From contig CAJNDS010000308.1 in assembly GCA_905221605.1 (NCBI GenBank), positions 105,132-169,131 on the forward strand: DNA of 64,000 nt. Reading direction: 5' to 3'. This stretch comes from Symbiodinium natans (lineage: Eukaryota; Sar; Dinophyceae; Suessiales; Symbiodiniaceae). This document shows positions 1 to 11,850 of this stretch, one piece after another; the first letter of the stretch is position 1, and each line of letters begins with the position of its first letter. Position numbers and translations under genes: made by a program. Below the pieces are notes generated by a model. That model ran no database searches and was not told the origin of the DNA. It saw only the letters and a program-made list of their open reading frames with translations.

Positions 1-910
1 CCTGTTTGGGAGGCCTGCCTGGAAGGCCCTGCCTGGGAGCCCCTGCCTGGGAGCCCTGGCTCTGGCCTTGGCTTTGGTCTGAGGATTTTTGCAAGGGATC
101 CAGATCCCCACAGGACGCAGCATGCAAGGGCGAAGGCGGCAGCCAGCCCCAAGCCCAAACCTTCGGGTTTTTAAGTTTTAGAAAAACTTGCTGGGAGGCT
201 GTGGCCCTGCCTGGGACTGGATCTGCTTACCCTGCCTGAAAAACAGGCCTTGGCCTGAGGTGCCTGGCCCTTTCAAGCTAGGGATCCAGATCCCCAACAA
301 GACGCAGCATCACCAACTCCGAAGGCGGCAGCCAGCCCCAAGCCCAAACCTTTGGGTTTTTCACTTTTAAAATGATTCACAAGGCCACCACGACTCCAAC
401 AAGGTCCAGCTGCAGCATCAGCGAAAGCGAAGGCAGCAGCAACCGCCCATCCCACCCCTTTGACTTCAGGGCACGAAGGCGGCAGCCAACCCAATCCCAA
501 ACCTCTGACTTTTTGGCCCTCCCAGAAGCCCTCGAATGAGGCAAACTTCTGATTCACGCCCTTCCAAGCAAGTTTTCCAACCCCCGCCCAACACGCAGCA
601 TCACAGAGGGCGAAGGCGGCAGCCAACCCCAAGCCCAAACCTCTGACTTTTGGCTCTCCCAGCAGCCCTCGACTGATAGACATCTCCCTTGCAATGCCTA
701 GGGGCTGCGAGCTTCAGGGTAGTTAATCGGCATCGATGCCGAGCTTCTAAACCCAACCAATAGACAAGAGAAAAATAACAAAGCACGATCAGAGTTCAAA
801 AGAACCCTAAACCCGTAGAGGTTAAGGCGAGGGTGGAGCGCCAGCGGGGGTGGGCTTATGCAACTCGGGGCGCGCGCCTGGGTGCTTTCAGCACCAGCGC
901 GCCCACTCAT

Positions 911-973
911 TGAGACACCCTAAACCCTAAACCCCAAACCCTAAACCCTAAACCCTAAACCCTAAACCCTAAA
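911..973 (-). repeat. CCCTAAA array
   Basis: About eight near-perfect CCCTAAA units on the plus strand, so the G-rich strand is minus. It is followed 110 bp later by a TTTAGGG-type array in the opposite sense, giving a small inverted pair of telomere-like arrays. Confidence 0.9.
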
Positions 974-1080
974 CTTAAACCCCCTCAAAAGAAAAAGATC
1001 ATCTGTCCTCTGGGGGCCCTGGAGCGAGCCTGGGCTCTCCTCTCCTAAGAGGTCGAAAAGGCGCTGCTGCTTGGCGTCCT

Positions 1081-1160
1081 GGGTTTAGGGTTTAGGGTTT
1101 GGGTCTTGGGGTTTGGGGTCTTGGGGTTTGGGGTTTAGGGTTTAGGGTTTGGGGTTTAGC
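1081..1160 (+). repeat. Degenerate TTTAGGG array
   Basis: Mixed GGTTTAGGG, GGGTTTGGGG and GGGTCTTGGG units, continuing as G-rich decayed sequence to about 1,260. Confidence 0.8.
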
Positions 1161-1828
1161 TGTTTCGGGGGTTCGGGGTTTCGGGGTACGGGGGGGCTTG
1201 GGGTTTGGGGCTTCTAGGGTTTTGGAGCTCCTCCAGGGGGTCTTGGGCTTGAGGGTCCTGGGATGCGCTGTAAGTTTTTCCTAATGTAAGTTTTTCCTGA
1301 AACGAAGGATCCTTGAATTGGGATTAGAAGAGCGGGGGTACTAGAATCCCGATTAAGGGCTGTTAGAATCTTTCCTAAAAACATCCCAACTCATGGGTCT
1401 CCAGGCTTGAGGCCAGTGAGGGCACGGCCACGGCGGGATCACTCAGGGTCAATGATTTAGGGACGTCTTGGCTAGGTTGCAGCATAGAACTTCAAAACCG
1501 CATGTATTGTGCTGCAGGGCAGCGAGCCTTATGGGGGTTCAGGGTCAACTCGTAGCCCCCCCCCCCCTCTGCCCTCCAGGCCCCGAAGCCCAACCCCAAG
1601 CCCGAACACCCCAAACCCTGCACCCTGTGTCCTTCCCGGAGCCCTCACCCCCCCCCGCCCAACCCCGAAACTGTTGAAACAAAAACAAGAACAAACCTCA
1701 TCCCACCGGGGGAGGGGGTCCTCCGTTTGCGGCTCCTGCATTCGGCCTCGCATCTTGCCCCCGTGGGCTACCCGGTAACCACGGAAAGTTTTTTCGTCGT
1801 AGGGCTGACGGTTTGCTGTCCTGTGCTA

Positions 1829-1833
1829 TATCT

Positions 1834-1864
<31 letters not shown>

Positions 1865-1873
1865 TATATATAC
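1829..1873 (+). repeat. TATATC/TA microsatellite
   Basis: Five copies of TATATC/TATCTA run into a pure TA tract. It produces artefactual Ile-Tyr repeat frames and has no coding signal. Confidence 0.9.
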
Positions 1874-2236
1874 TTGCTTGCCAACACAAGGTACGCATTC
1901 CTCCTCCCGCCAAAAAAAACGACACATCTTCAGCACGCTCCGAAGTCTTACGGAGGGCTTTTGAGGGGATACTGCCAGAGTTGAGGGGTCAGCGGTCTGT
2001 TGTTGAGGAGTTGCGGGGATCTCCGGTTCCGGGGTTTATGGTCCAGGGTCGTTCGGGGTTGCGGGGGTTTAGGGCCTCAGGGGGGAAACTTCTCAGCCAA
2101 AGGGCTTCGACGATCTTTCCCCAAACGCTGAACCCGCAAAGCTTCACCCGTAAACCCTCAACCGCTCTGTGACGGAGTCTGCTAGGCACCTCTGCCAAAC
2201 TCCCGCGGCATCGCTGGCCTCTGCAGAGATGCAGTT

Positions 2237-2893
2237 TTTCGGGGGCTTTGGGGGGTCTGGGGGGTCTGGGGGGTTGGGGGGTTTGGGGGGTTGGGGGGTT
2301 TGGGGGGGTTGGGGGGTTTGGGGGGGTTGGGGGGGGGGTTTGGGGGGGTTGGGGGGTTGGGGGTTTGGGGGGTTTGGGGGGTTTGGGGGGTTTGGGGGTT
2401 TGGGGTTTGGGGGGTTTTGGGAGGTTGGGGGGTTGGGGGTTTGGGGGGTTGGGGGGTTGGGGGTTTGGGGGTTGGGGGGGTTTGGGGGGTTGGGGGGTGA
2501 GGTTTGGGGGGTTTGGGGGGTGAGGGGGGTTAGGGGGGTTAGGGGGTTTAGGGGGTTTGGGGGGTTTGGGGGGGTTTGGGGGGTTTGGGGGTTTGGGGGG
2601 TTGGGGGGTTTGGGGGGTTTGGGGGGTTTGGGGGGGTTTGGGGGGTTGGGGGGTTTGGGGGGTTTGGGGGGTTTGGGGGGTTTGGGGGGTTTGGGGGGTT
2701 TGGGGGGTTTGGGGGGTTTGGGGGTTTGGGGGGTTTGGGGGGTTTGGGGGGTATGGGGGGTTTGGGGGGTTTGGGGGGTGGGGGGTTTGGGGGGTTTGGG
2801 GGGTTTGGGGGGTTTGGGGGGTTTGGGGGTTTGGGGGGTTTGGTGGGTTTGGGGGGTTTGGGGGGGTTTGGGGGGTTTGGGGGGTTTGGGGGG
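2237..2893 (+). repeat. T3G5-6 array, potential G-quadruplex tract
   Basis: About 650 bp built of GGGGGGTTT with occasional GGTT, GGTGG and TATGG interruptions. The G-rich strand is plus. Long frames through it are pure Gly/Phe/Leu/Trp on plus and Pro/Lys/Gln/Thr on minus, a by-product of the repeat, so I call no gene. Runs of five or six G separated by two or three T are ideal for stacked quadruplexes. The unit is closer to a TTTGGGG-type repeat than to the TTTAGGG around it. Confidence 0.9.
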
Positions 2894-3215
2894 ATAAACC
2901 CGAAACTTAAGGGTTTGGGGGGCTGAAGGTGTTGAGCGTTTAAGTGGTGAGGCCAGAAACTCCTCCCCAACAACCCCACAATATCTACGCGACCCCAACC
3001 CGTCAACTCCAGACATCGTCAAACCATTCAGGTTTGCGGTTTAGGGTTTGGGGTTTCGGGTTTAGGGTTCAGTCCCAAACCTCAATAAAGGGCCCTAAAG
3101 GCCCCGAAGCCTCCAAGAGGCCTTCAACCTAACCTCCCAAAGACCCCGGAACCCTGAAACCCTCAACCCTAAAAGCCCTTCACCCCTGAGCGCCCCACAT
3201 GAAGCCCCTCTAGGG

Positions 3216-3322
3216 TTTAGGGCTTCGGGGTTCAAGGTTCAGGGTTTAGTGTTTAGGGTTTCGGGTTTAGGGTTTAGGGTTTAGGGTTTAGGGTTTAGGG
3301 TTCAGGGTTCAGGGTTTAGGGT
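3216..3322 (+). repeat. TTTAGGG array
   Basis: Mostly perfect TTTAGGG with a few TTCAGGG and TTTCGGG units. A related array lies 80 bp downstream. Confidence 0.9.
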
Positions 3323-3401
3323 AAACCCTCAAGAGGCAGCTCACCTGGCGAAGGGAGGTGCCACCGGCTCGAAAGGGGGCTGCCAGAGGCCTTGGGTTAC
3401 T

Positions 3402-3520
3402 GTTAGGGTTTAGGGTTTAGGGTTTAGGGTTTCGGGTTTAGGGTTTAGGGTTTCGGGTTTAGGGTTTAGGGTTTAGGGTTTAGGGTTTAGGGTTTAGGGT
3501 TTAGGGTTTAGGGTTTAGGG
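3402..3520 (+). repeat. TTTAGGG array
   Basis: About sixteen units, with TTTCGGG variants near the start. It fades into GGGGTTTGGGG-type sequence to about 3,590, then a short CCCTAAA piece near 3,635 in the reverse sense. Confidence 0.9.
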
Positions 3521-5178
3521 CTCAAGGATGTTTGGGGTTCAGGGTTTGGGGTTTGGAGTTTCGGGTTTGGGGTTCGGGCTGGGGGGGGTTTTGGGGTCTA
3601 TTGCTACCAAGCCCTCAGCCCTGAACGGTGGACCCTGAACCCTAAACCCTAAATCCCGAATAGCACGAGCTAACGTCAAGTTGGACACCCAGGACTCCGA
3701 GTCTTCGAGGGGCCTTCATGGGGCCGGGAATGGTTTAAGAACTTGTTTTGTGAGAAGGTTCAGGGTTTAGGGAACCTGCAGCCTCTGCTGCATGCCAGGG
3801 AGTTGGGGCTTAGGGTCTTCAGAGGGCTCACAAGGCCGAGCGGCAAGCTGACTCAAGCTCCACTTTTTGTTCCCCCCCCCCCCCTCCACGCCGGCGAAAC
3901 CTGCGGGCGCAGTGCGCTTCTCAGGCATCTCCCGCCCGCAAACACGCGCAGCACCTTACGGTCCTCTGCTCGCGCTTCACTGATTCACCCCTGCAGTCCC
4001 GAAAACCCTAACCCTAGTTTTGCGTTTAGGGGTTAAGGTTTATGTAGGGGTTAGGGATATTTCACTTCAAGCACCCCGGCAAATTTCCCAAACACCTAAA
4101 CAGCCGGCTGTTCCCTCCTTTCCCCTAAACCCCAAACTCTGAAAACCCCCTAAACCCCGAACTCTAAAGATTCAAGAAACACTGGCCCTGACCAGTTCGT
4201 GCGCTCGCGGGAACTATGGAGATGCCCAAAGGCTATAACGTGGCCATGGGCCCTGGAGCGTCTGTTGGGTTCAAGAGGTTCCCCCTATCATGCCTTCCAA
4301 AAGCATCTTAGGGGGTATCGAATATCCGACTTCCCTAAACCCCAAACCCTAAAGCCCGAAGAACCCGCGAGCTTGGGCTTTTAGGGGCCTTTGCAAGCCT
4401 CCACATCGGCTCCGTTCCCATCGGCACGCAGCTAGCTAAGCTTTCCCTGGCTCGGGTTTCTGGTTGCCACACCCCTCAACTCAACCGACTGTTGAAGGGG
4501 CTTAGGGTTTAGGCTTAGGGTTTAGGGTGTAGGGTTTATGGGGGCCTGGCTGCGGGGTTGAGGGACCCTCAACCCTGCGCTCATAGGGGCCGCAACCACA
4601 ACTCCAGCAGGGTTGAAGGTTCAGGAGTCAAAGCCAACCCTTGTCGTCCAACATTTTCGCCCCAACAAGACAACAACAAACCGGACAATGTGGCATAGAG
4701 AAAGAAGCCCTTGGCACCCGGGACCTCTTGAACCCGAGATCCCTCCTAGAGCCCTAGAGAGCGCCAGACCCGCCCCACAAACCCAAGCCAGGGTGCATCC
4801 TAACGCAGCAACGGTCACCGTCAAAGGCAGAGGGAGGCAGCGGGCCCTGCACCCGAAACCCCCCTTAGTTTCACCCGAACGTCTCTAGCCAAACGTTGCT
4901 GCTGTCGGCCTGCGCCTGCTTTCCGGGCCAATAGCAGCACATCTTGCCCAAGTCTGTCCAGGGAGTAATCGAGCATCAGAACGGTAACAAAGCAATCCCA
5001 AACTTTCACGCAGTTTAAGCACCAGCGCGGGGGCCTTTGGCCTGAACTCAACCCCCCCAAGCCCTCAAGCCCTACCCCCCCCCCATTGGACGGAAGCTAA
5101 ACGATGCGAAAAAAGGGCAAAGCCTGCTTCGCAGGTGCCGGAAGTCGAACTCAGGGCACCCAAGCACACAAAGGTCTA

Positions 5179-5290
5179 GAGTTTAGGGTTTAGGGTTTGG
5201 GCTTCGGGTTTCGGGTTTCGGGTTTCGGGTTTAGGGTTTGGGTTTGGGGTTTGGGGTTTAGGGTTTGGGGTTTGGGGCTTGGGGCTTAGG
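5179..5290 (+). repeat. Degenerate TTTAGGG/TTTCGGG/TTTGGGG array
   Basis: Heptamer-period repeat with frequent substitutions at the fourth base, A to C or G. It generates a Pro-Lys-Pro-Gln frame on minus that I do not count as a gene. Confidence 0.85.
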
Positions 5291-5595
5291 GTTACAAGTT
5301 CTTTAGAGTTTAGAACCCTCAACTTAACCCGGAGCCCCAATGGTCTGAAGTAACTAGCAAAAATCTGGGTGTGAATCCTAAACCATACATTGCCCTCACC
5401 CAAACCTCTTTCCCTACCTGTAAACCCTAAAGCCCCCTCAACCCCTCAACCCTAAACCCCTAAATCCCTAAACCCTAGATTCTTGGCTTTGCGATGCCTT
5501 GGTGCCTTGAGGGCCCCTAGATGTCCATGGCTATCAGCGGCGGCATACGAGGAGCAGGCGATCCGGGTGCCTGCTGGAGCGACACATGGGGTACA

Positions 5596-5935
5596 GGGTT
5601 TGGGGTTTACGGTTTAGGGCTAAGGGGTTTAGGGTTTAGGGTTTAGGCTTAGGGTTTAGGGTTTAGGGTTAGGGTTTAGGGTTTAGGGTTTAGGGTTTAG
5701 GGTTTAGGGTTTAGGGTTTAGGGTTTAGGGTTTAGGGTTTAGGGTCTAGGGTCTAGGGTCTAGGGTTTAGGGTTTAGGGTTTAGGGTTTAGGGTTTAGGG
5801 TTTAGGGTTTAGGGTTTAGGGTTTAGGGTTTAGGGTTTAGGGTTTAGGGTTTAGGGTTTAGGGTTTAGGGTTTAGGGTTTAGGGTTTAGGGTTTAGGGTT
5901 TAGGGTTTAGGGTTTAGGGTTTAGGGTTTAGGGCG
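5596..5935 (+). repeat. Longest TTTAGGG array
   Basis: About 330 bp, the longest and most perfect telomere-type array in the window, with a small cluster of TCTAGGG variants near 5,745-5,765. It ends abruptly at a GC-rich unique sequence at 5,936. An array this uniform implies recent addition, slippage or gene conversion. Confidence 0.95.
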
Positions 5936-6220
5936 TGCCAGACAGGAGCGCGCTTTGGGAGCGCGCGGTAGTCTGCAGACCTACCCACCCCAAGACCGCC
6001 CACTTACAACTCTCAAGGAGACAAAGTTGTAGCAAACGGAAGCGAGGCAGGACAGATTGGGTTGGCGCGAAGGGCTAAAGCCAGAGGGAGAGCGCCCCGA
6101 AACAGGACACAAACTGGAGCGCGGACAGCTTGGTTGGCGCAAGGGGGTAAGATGACTCGAACAGGCCAGAGGCCAAGGCCAGGCCGCAATAGTCAGGGCA
6201 GAGGGTCGGTGGGGGTCAGG

Positions 6221-6422
6221 ATCAGGGTCAGGCCAGGGCAAGGGCCAGGACCAGGGCCACCAGGAAAGGCAGGCCAGTGGGCCAGGGCAGGGCCAGGGCC
6301 AGGGCAGGGCCAGGGCCAACAGGGCCAGGGCCAGGGCCAGGGCCAGGGCCAGGGCCAGGGGGCCAAGGCGGCGAGGGCCAGGGCCAGGGCCAGGCAGGGC
6401 CAGGGCCAGGGCCAGGGCCCTG
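6221..6422 (+). repeat. GGGCCA hexamer minisatellite
   Basis: Tandem CAGGGC/GGGCCA units with small interruptions. Because the period is six, both strands show long frames of Gly-Gln or Pro-Trp dipeptides; I treat these as artefacts. Confidence 0.9.
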
Positions 6423-6717
6423 CCCCAACAAAACGCCCCCTGCTCCCCTCAAAACGGGCGTGAGGGACCAGGGGTCTCAAGGGGCCGTCCCAGGAGGCCC
6501 TCCAATGCAGACCCAACGGGTGCGCGGACAGGTTGGGGTTTAGGGTAATATAATATAATACAGTGACAACTGCTGACTCGGCCTGTGCCTGCCTGGAGGG
6601 TAAGCCAGCCTGGAGGCCAGCTCGGTCGCCCGCCTGGGGCTCCCTCGCAGGGTCTCACTGAGCGCTCGACCAGCGCCCGCCTACCCCAAAAGACAAGAGA
6701 GTGGGGTGGCGGGCGGG

Positions 6718-6822
6718 TTTTGGGTTTAGGGTTTAGGGTTTAGGGTTTAGGGTTTAGGGTTTAGGGTTTAGGGTTTAGGGTTTAGGGTTTAGGGTTTAGG
6801 GTTTAGGGTTTAGGGTTTAGGG
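6718..6822 (+). repeat. TTTAGGG array
   Basis: About fifteen perfect units, ending at GGGCGCGCG at 6,820, an end sequence similar to that of the 5,596-5,935 array. Confidence 0.95.
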
Positions 6823-7698
6823 CGCGCGTGGAAAGCCAGGGTTTCGGGCAGGTTGGGAAAGTGTGGTCATAAGCATGGCAACTACGGCTACAACACGAGT
6901 CATGGCACAAAAGAGCCCTGCACCCCCCCCCTTCCCCCAGCCGCGCCGGCGCACGACAGAAGACCGGCGAGGTCTTCGGGTCCTTCTGCTGCAAAACTTA
7001 AAGGCTTCTAGGGGTTGAGGGTTGTAGGGCCTGCAGGGTTTTTTGGGTTGGGGGTCTGGGTCCATGTACCAGGCAATTAGGGAGCGTTGAGTGTCCTAAT
7101 GATGCGGGGTTGAGGACACTCTAAACCTTAAATCCTACAATCCCAGGAGTGCTGTGGGGTGATGTAGTTCTAATTGTCGTTGGTTACTCTAGGGGCCGTG
7201 ATGAAGACCTCGCGCTCCTGGGGGGACTTCTGTTGCCCGAATATCCTAAACACTAAGTCCGACAGTCAAAAACCAACAACCCCAAACCGTGAACCCTCAA
7301 CCCCCCAACCCCAAACCCTAAACCCGAAGAACGAACTCCGAAACCTTGCGCCGCTCCGCTGGTCCTTCCACGCGGGCTTGTCTTGCAGCTTTCGGTTCGT
7401 GAACCTCGCGATTGCTGGGCTTAGCTGGTTTAGGGGGAAAAAAGGGCGGTTCCGCAAGTATGTCCGCAAAAACTACCGTAATCCTTAATCCTTGTGAGAG
7501 GAACCCCCCAAGACGGGTGCCCCCTACGTTTTGGGAAACCCTATACACAATGATACATGCAAGGTCCGACCTTGTTTGAGTGGGGCAGCCTCGAGACTGC
7601 ATCCCAACTTAGAGGGTCTCTTACTTGATGGGGCTTGAAGGTCCGCAGCCGAGGGGTTCAACCTCCTGGTCCCTCAACCCTAGGGATGCCAGGAGGGG

Positions 7699-7790
7699 GT
7701 TTAGGGTTTAGGGTTTAGGGTTTAGGGTTTAGGGTTTAGGGTTTAGGGTTTAGGGTTTAGGGTTTAGGGTTTAGGGTTTAGGGTTTAGGG
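7699..7790 (+). repeat. TTTAGGG array
   Basis: About thirteen perfect units, followed within 25 bp by a short CCCTAAACCC stretch in the opposite orientation. Confidence 0.95.
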
Positions 7791-9648
7791 AACCCTGGAA
7801 GGGCCCTAAACCCTCAACCCCCAAGCCCGACACCTGAAACCCAGCCCTTCTGCCCGAGCTTCCGTCCCAAGCCCATCACCGGAAAGCGGCGCTGGGGCAG
7901 TGCGGCCCTGCGCCAAGGTTTGGGGTTTAGGGTTTGGGGTTTAGGGCTGAGGGTTTAGGGCTTAGGGTTTAGGGGGCTTTGGGCATTGGGTCTCGGGTTT
8001 GGGGGGTTCAGGGCTTCGAGGCCCAAGGGAAGCTTCCGAGTGCTTGGGTTTCGCGGCCCAACTCTCTCCGAAAACCGCCCGCCCTAAGCCCCCAAAACGG
8101 GGAACTGCCGCCCAAAATTGGGAGTTTGCGGACTGTGGAAGTGAATACTTTAGTGGTCTTTTTGGGGTGCGGGGCGGGGGCGGGGGGGGGGTATGGTCTA
8201 GGCCACACTCAGTAACCATGGAGTTTTATGGTTTTATGCGGCAGGTGAGCACGCGAGGGTGCAGGTCAAGCTTTCAGGCTAAGTGGGCGCTTGAACGCAG
8301 GATTCAGGGCTTTCACTTAAGGCTTAAACCCTCGGCCCCCTGCTTCTGAGGCCCGCAGGGCTTCGAGACGTTACGTCTGCAACACGGCCGTAGAAGCGAA
8401 GGGTCGTAGTTTAGGGTCTTGGGGGTTCTAGGGTTCGAAGGCTCTAGCTTTTGCAGGAATCTTGGGTTTGTTTCGGGTGTGGAAAATATCACAGCGCCGA
8501 CCTGAAACCCTGAAAAGCCTACGCCCTCTGGATGGACCCCGCCCCACAACAAGCCCATCCCGTCCTGGAAGCATCCCACTCACTCAGGTGCGGCTCGGGC
8601 AATGGAATCATCGGGGCCAGTTCTCCTCAGGGGTTTGGGGTTTTTTGGGCTTTTGGGCTTTTTGGGGTTTAGGGCTTAGGGTTCAAAGTTTAAGGGGAAG
8701 GAGGGAGCCCTACCTATGGGGATAAGGTCGGGCATGAGGTGTCGCAGTGCCTACGTCCAGGGCTAAGGGTTTGGGGTTCAGGGTTCAGCATATCCCTAAA
8801 CCCAAAACCCAATTGAACTCGAGATGGAAACAGTCGCCAAGCCACGCGGGCTTCTGATCTTCGCATTCGGCGCCTGGTCCAGAAAAATCCAGGCTGTTTT
8901 AGTTTTAGCTTCGGGCATCTGGCTACGCGGGTCTAGAATGTGCAGCCCCGTTCTAGGCATTCTAATTGCATGCAGGTTTCGTCTGCACAAAACGGGGAAA
9001 CTGCAAAGCCTTGAACGTCAACAGGGTTTTGGTCCTAAACTAGCTCCCAACTGACCATACCCCCCTTCACCTTCCTTTTCCCGTTCGTCAAAGGCCAAGG
9101 CCTTCAAGTGACTCATTTTGCTGGCGCGTGCAGCGCTTGTGCGAACAGCGCAGCATAGCGCAGCCAAGGTTGCTGGCATGGAGTCCCGGCCTTGTGTTCC
9201 CTGTGATGTCGACCGCACATTCTCGGGGGATTCACCGAGCGATTTGCTTTCAGTTCTTGACTCGTTTTCACCATGAAAGCATCATGAAGTCCTTAATGGT
9301 TAGCCTCGGAGACTTCTTGAAGAAGACTCGCTTCGCAGAGTAGCCCGTGCCCACAGCGCTAATACTGGAGCCGAAGCTTCATGAAGTAAACGCCCACGAA
9401 CCCAGAGGGTGCACGCTGTGGACCTACCAGGGTTTGTGGGGCTTAGGGCTTTAGGTTTGCCGCCCCCAAACAACAAAATCTCACTGTTCCGGTCACAAAA
9501 TAGGCGTCAGCTGCAGTGCACCGGGCGCCCTTCCTCTGGAAGATTGAGAGTCTCTGAACCCCAAGCGACAAACTCCAAGACACCCCCCAAACCCTACACC
9601 CGAAGTTCTGAACCCCACACCCTGAACCTAAAACCCAAAACTCTCACC

Positions 9649-9683
9649 CTAAACCCCAAACCCTAAACCCTAAACCCTAAATC
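9649..9683 (-). repeat. CCCTAAA array
   Basis: Four to five units. The next array, about 95 bp away at 9,778-9,855, is in the opposite orientation. Confidence 0.85.
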
Positions 9684-9777
9684 CTGGACCCTCGAATCGG
9701 GCCTCGAGGCGCTTGCGGGGCGGCGCCCGCCGCAGCGGCAGGTGCAGGCGCCTTGCGACCTGCTTGGGGGGGGGGGA

Positions 9778-9855
9778 GTTTAGGGTTTAGGGTTTAGGGT
9801 TTAGGGTTTAGGGTTTAGGGTTTAGGGTTTAGGGTTTAGGGTTTAGGGTTTAGGG
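9778..9855 (+). repeat. TTTAGGG array
   Basis: About eleven perfect units preceded by a G10 run. Confidence 0.95.
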
Positions 9856-10672
9856 CTGAGGGTTTAGGGTGAGAAAAGGCGGAAGAGAAATTCAGCAGGA
9901 TTTGGGGTTTGGGGGTGTAAGGTGCAGGGGCTTGGGGCTATTCAGGGTTGCGTAGCGGTTGGGGTTTGGCGTGTTAGGGTTCAAGATAAAGGGTTTAGGC
10001 TTGAGGTTTAGGGTTTCAGGTTTAGGGTTCAGGATGTGGGGGGTTGTAGGACATACTTGGGGTTTAGGTGTTGCGGGCTATGTAGATCTTGTGCTCAGGA
10101 CTTAGTGCTTTGGGCTTACAGACAGTTAGGGTTTGAGAGTTTCGGGTTTTGGGCTTTGGGATGTTTAGGGCTTAGGGCCTGTTTTGGGCAATGGATAGCG
10201 CAACAGGATTCAGAGAGAGGACCTGCAGGTAGGATTTTGGGGTCTCGGGCTTAAGGCATTGCAGCATAGGGATTGGTAGGGTTTCGGGTTCACGGCTGAT
10301 CTTTCCCCATCCCACCCGATCGCAGACGAACATGAAACCTACGCTCTCTCTGGGGCAGAGCAACATCGAGGCCACTAGTGTGCTCTTGGATCTGACGAAG
10401 GGTTGCTTGGTGGCTTAGGGGTGCGGGGGTTCAACCCGTAACCCCTAAACTTTCCCTAAATTCTAAGCTTCAAATCCAAAAGCCTAAACCCTAAACTTTC
10501 CAAGAGGCTTAGCGGTGTTGTGGCTTAGGCTTGAGGGTGTTGGGGGTCTTGGGTTTAAACAACTCCCCAGAACCATGGAGACTCAAAAAGCACAGACAAG
10601 AGAAAAAACAATCGCCGCACCTAAACACTTGAACCCCCAATCCTCAAAGCCCAAGACACAAAGCCTCAAACC

Positions 10673-10722
10673 CTAGCCCTAAACCCTAAACCCTAAACCC
10701 CAAACCCTAAACCCTAACCCTA
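10673..10722 (-). repeat. CCCTAAA target array, left side of the LINE insertion
   Basis: CCCTAAA repeats that end in CTAACCCTA (10,714-10,722). The same nine bases restart at 17,458-17,466 on the far side of the LINE, so these are the two copies of the target-site duplication. Confidence 0.85.
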
Positions 10723-10755
10723 GGCGTCTCGGCTAACAGTCCGCCGCACGCTACC

Positions 10756-11850
10756 ATGGTGGGTTTTTTGCATGCTCTGCTTTACGCCGCATGGTGTAGT
10801 AACAGGGTTTCACATTCTCCATGTTGTCACTTCGTTTTTTCCGGAGCGGAAGCCTCAAGGGCTACTCCGCCGGCAACGGACGCCTTAAGGGCTGGTCCTA
10901 AAGCCGTTGCAGCAATGGCCGAGCAGCGCACGGCGGAGGAAATCAGCCGTGTTAACCAGCAGTACCACGAGCAGTCGCAGCTCACATCCTCCCCGGCCTA
11001 CTCCGCCAGCCAACAGCTTTGGTTCGAAGCACGGAGGGTGGCGAAACGTGGGCCGCCCACTCCGGCCTTTTCTTCTACGGGGTTGGCCACCCCGTCCGGA
11101 TCGGTTGGTGGCACTGGTAATGGTGGTGATTCCGGCGCAGCAGCCTCTACCACTCCGCAGACTGGCCTCTTCCAGCCCATCACCTTGGAGGCAGAGTCCG
11201 CGATCATGGCCACAGCGTACTCCGCCGGCATCAACGCCAGAGAGCCGGCGCAGCTCCAACAGTGGATGGCGCAACCACTCCGCACTCGTGGAGAGGTCCT
11301 GGAGACAATCCGCCAGGACCACACCGCAGTTATACGCCCAGAGCTGTATAACTTGGTGACGCAGGTTGAGCAAGCCCTGGCGCAGATCGACGACAGAGTA
11401 ATCCGCCAGTCTCAGGACCTGCAGTGGATGGTATCAGAGAACAGGCAGAGTCAACGCCAGTACTCCGCCCTTTCCGTTATTCTCACTGGTTGGGATGGCT
11501 CTATGTCCCCGGAGCAACGGCTCTACATGGTCAACTGGCTCCTCAGTCAGGTCACGCACTTCCAGGCGTTCCTGAGGCAAAGGGGCTACAGACTGGACGC
11601 GGGCGATGCCGAGTACATCTACCTCAACTGCCTGTCCGCAGACCCAACCACTCCGCCAGCAGGCACTGGTCGCTGGAGCGGGATCACCATGTTGGCTTTC
11701 AAGTCATGGGACCTAAGGCGCGCCTTCATGGCGGATCGCAGGGAGTGCCTCTGTACAGGGACTCCCACACACCAATCCGCCAGCACCACATTCGCGCCAC
11801 GCCAAGTTCGCCACAGTTCCAGAGGAAAATGGAGCTACCACTCCGCGTGA
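10756..11850 (+). CDS. LINE ORF1, first frame
   Basis: 364-residue open frame with ATG in the context ACCATGG; an internal ATG at 10,915 begins a more natural-looking sequence (MAEQRTAEEISRVNQQ). The product is helical and Gln-rich with Ser/Thr/Pro-rich patches, and has no zinc knuckle or RRM that I can recognise. By position it is expected to be the RNA-binding ORF1 protein. The credible sequence ends near residue 325 (about 11,730). Beyond this the better sequence lies in another frame, so a -1-type frame change, either a mutation or recoding, is needed. Nine ACTCCGC motifs lie in this open frame and encode Thr-Pro, Tyr-Ser-Ala or Pro-Leu-Arg depending on phase. Confidence 0.6.
   Translation: MVGFLHALLYAAWCSNRVSHSPCCHFVFSGAEASRATPPATDALRAGPKAVAAMAEQRTAEEISRVNQQYHEQSQLTSSPAYSASQQLWFEARRVAKRGPPTPAFSSTGLATPSGSVGGTGNGGDSGAAASTTPQTGLFQPITLEAESAIMATAYSAGINAREPAQLQQWMAQPLRTRGEVLETIRQDHTAVIRPELYNLVTQVEQALAQIDDRVIRQSQDLQWMVSENRQSQRQYSALSVILTGWDGSMSPEQRLYMVNWLLSQVTHFQAFLRQRGYRLDAGDAEYIYLNCLSADPTTPPAGTGRWSGITMLAFKSWDLRRAFMADRRECLCTGTPTHQSASTTFAPRQVRHSSRGKWSYHSA

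Larger units (their letters stand above)
1..10713. repeat. Telomere-heptamer-rich, gene-poor mosaic (left block)
   Basis: This stretch consists of short unique pieces separated by many arrays of TTTAGGG or its complement, plus degenerate heptamers such as TTCAGGG, TTTGGGG and TTGAGGG. Orientation changes repeatedly, so it is not one terminal telomere. Open frames here are short, Pro/Gly/Trp-rich and follow the repeat period; none shows a conserved domain. It resembles subtelomeric or interstitial telomeric sequence. I see nothing recognisable in the unique pieces at 1-900, 1,270-1,820, 3,560-5,170, 5,300-5,590, 5,940-6,220, 6,830-7,690, 7,980-9,640 and 9,860-10,670. Confidence 0.8.

Noticed and set aside
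2144-3022. Long Pro-rich frame on minus and Gly-rich frames on plus
   Set aside because: They follow exactly the T3G5-6 repeat and have no non-repeat domain; open only because the repeat lacks stops.
3216-5935. CRISPR-like regularly spaced repeats
   Set aside because: Units are contiguous TTTAGGG heptamers without spacers; eukaryotic telomere repeat.
5981-6543. Pro-Trp and Gly-Gln repeat proteins
   Set aside because: Direct by-product of the six-base GGGCCA minisatellite.
7174-9343. Several 60-116-codon frames in the unique pieces of the left block
   Set aside because: Short, compositionally odd, mutually overlapping on both strands and without recognisable motifs.
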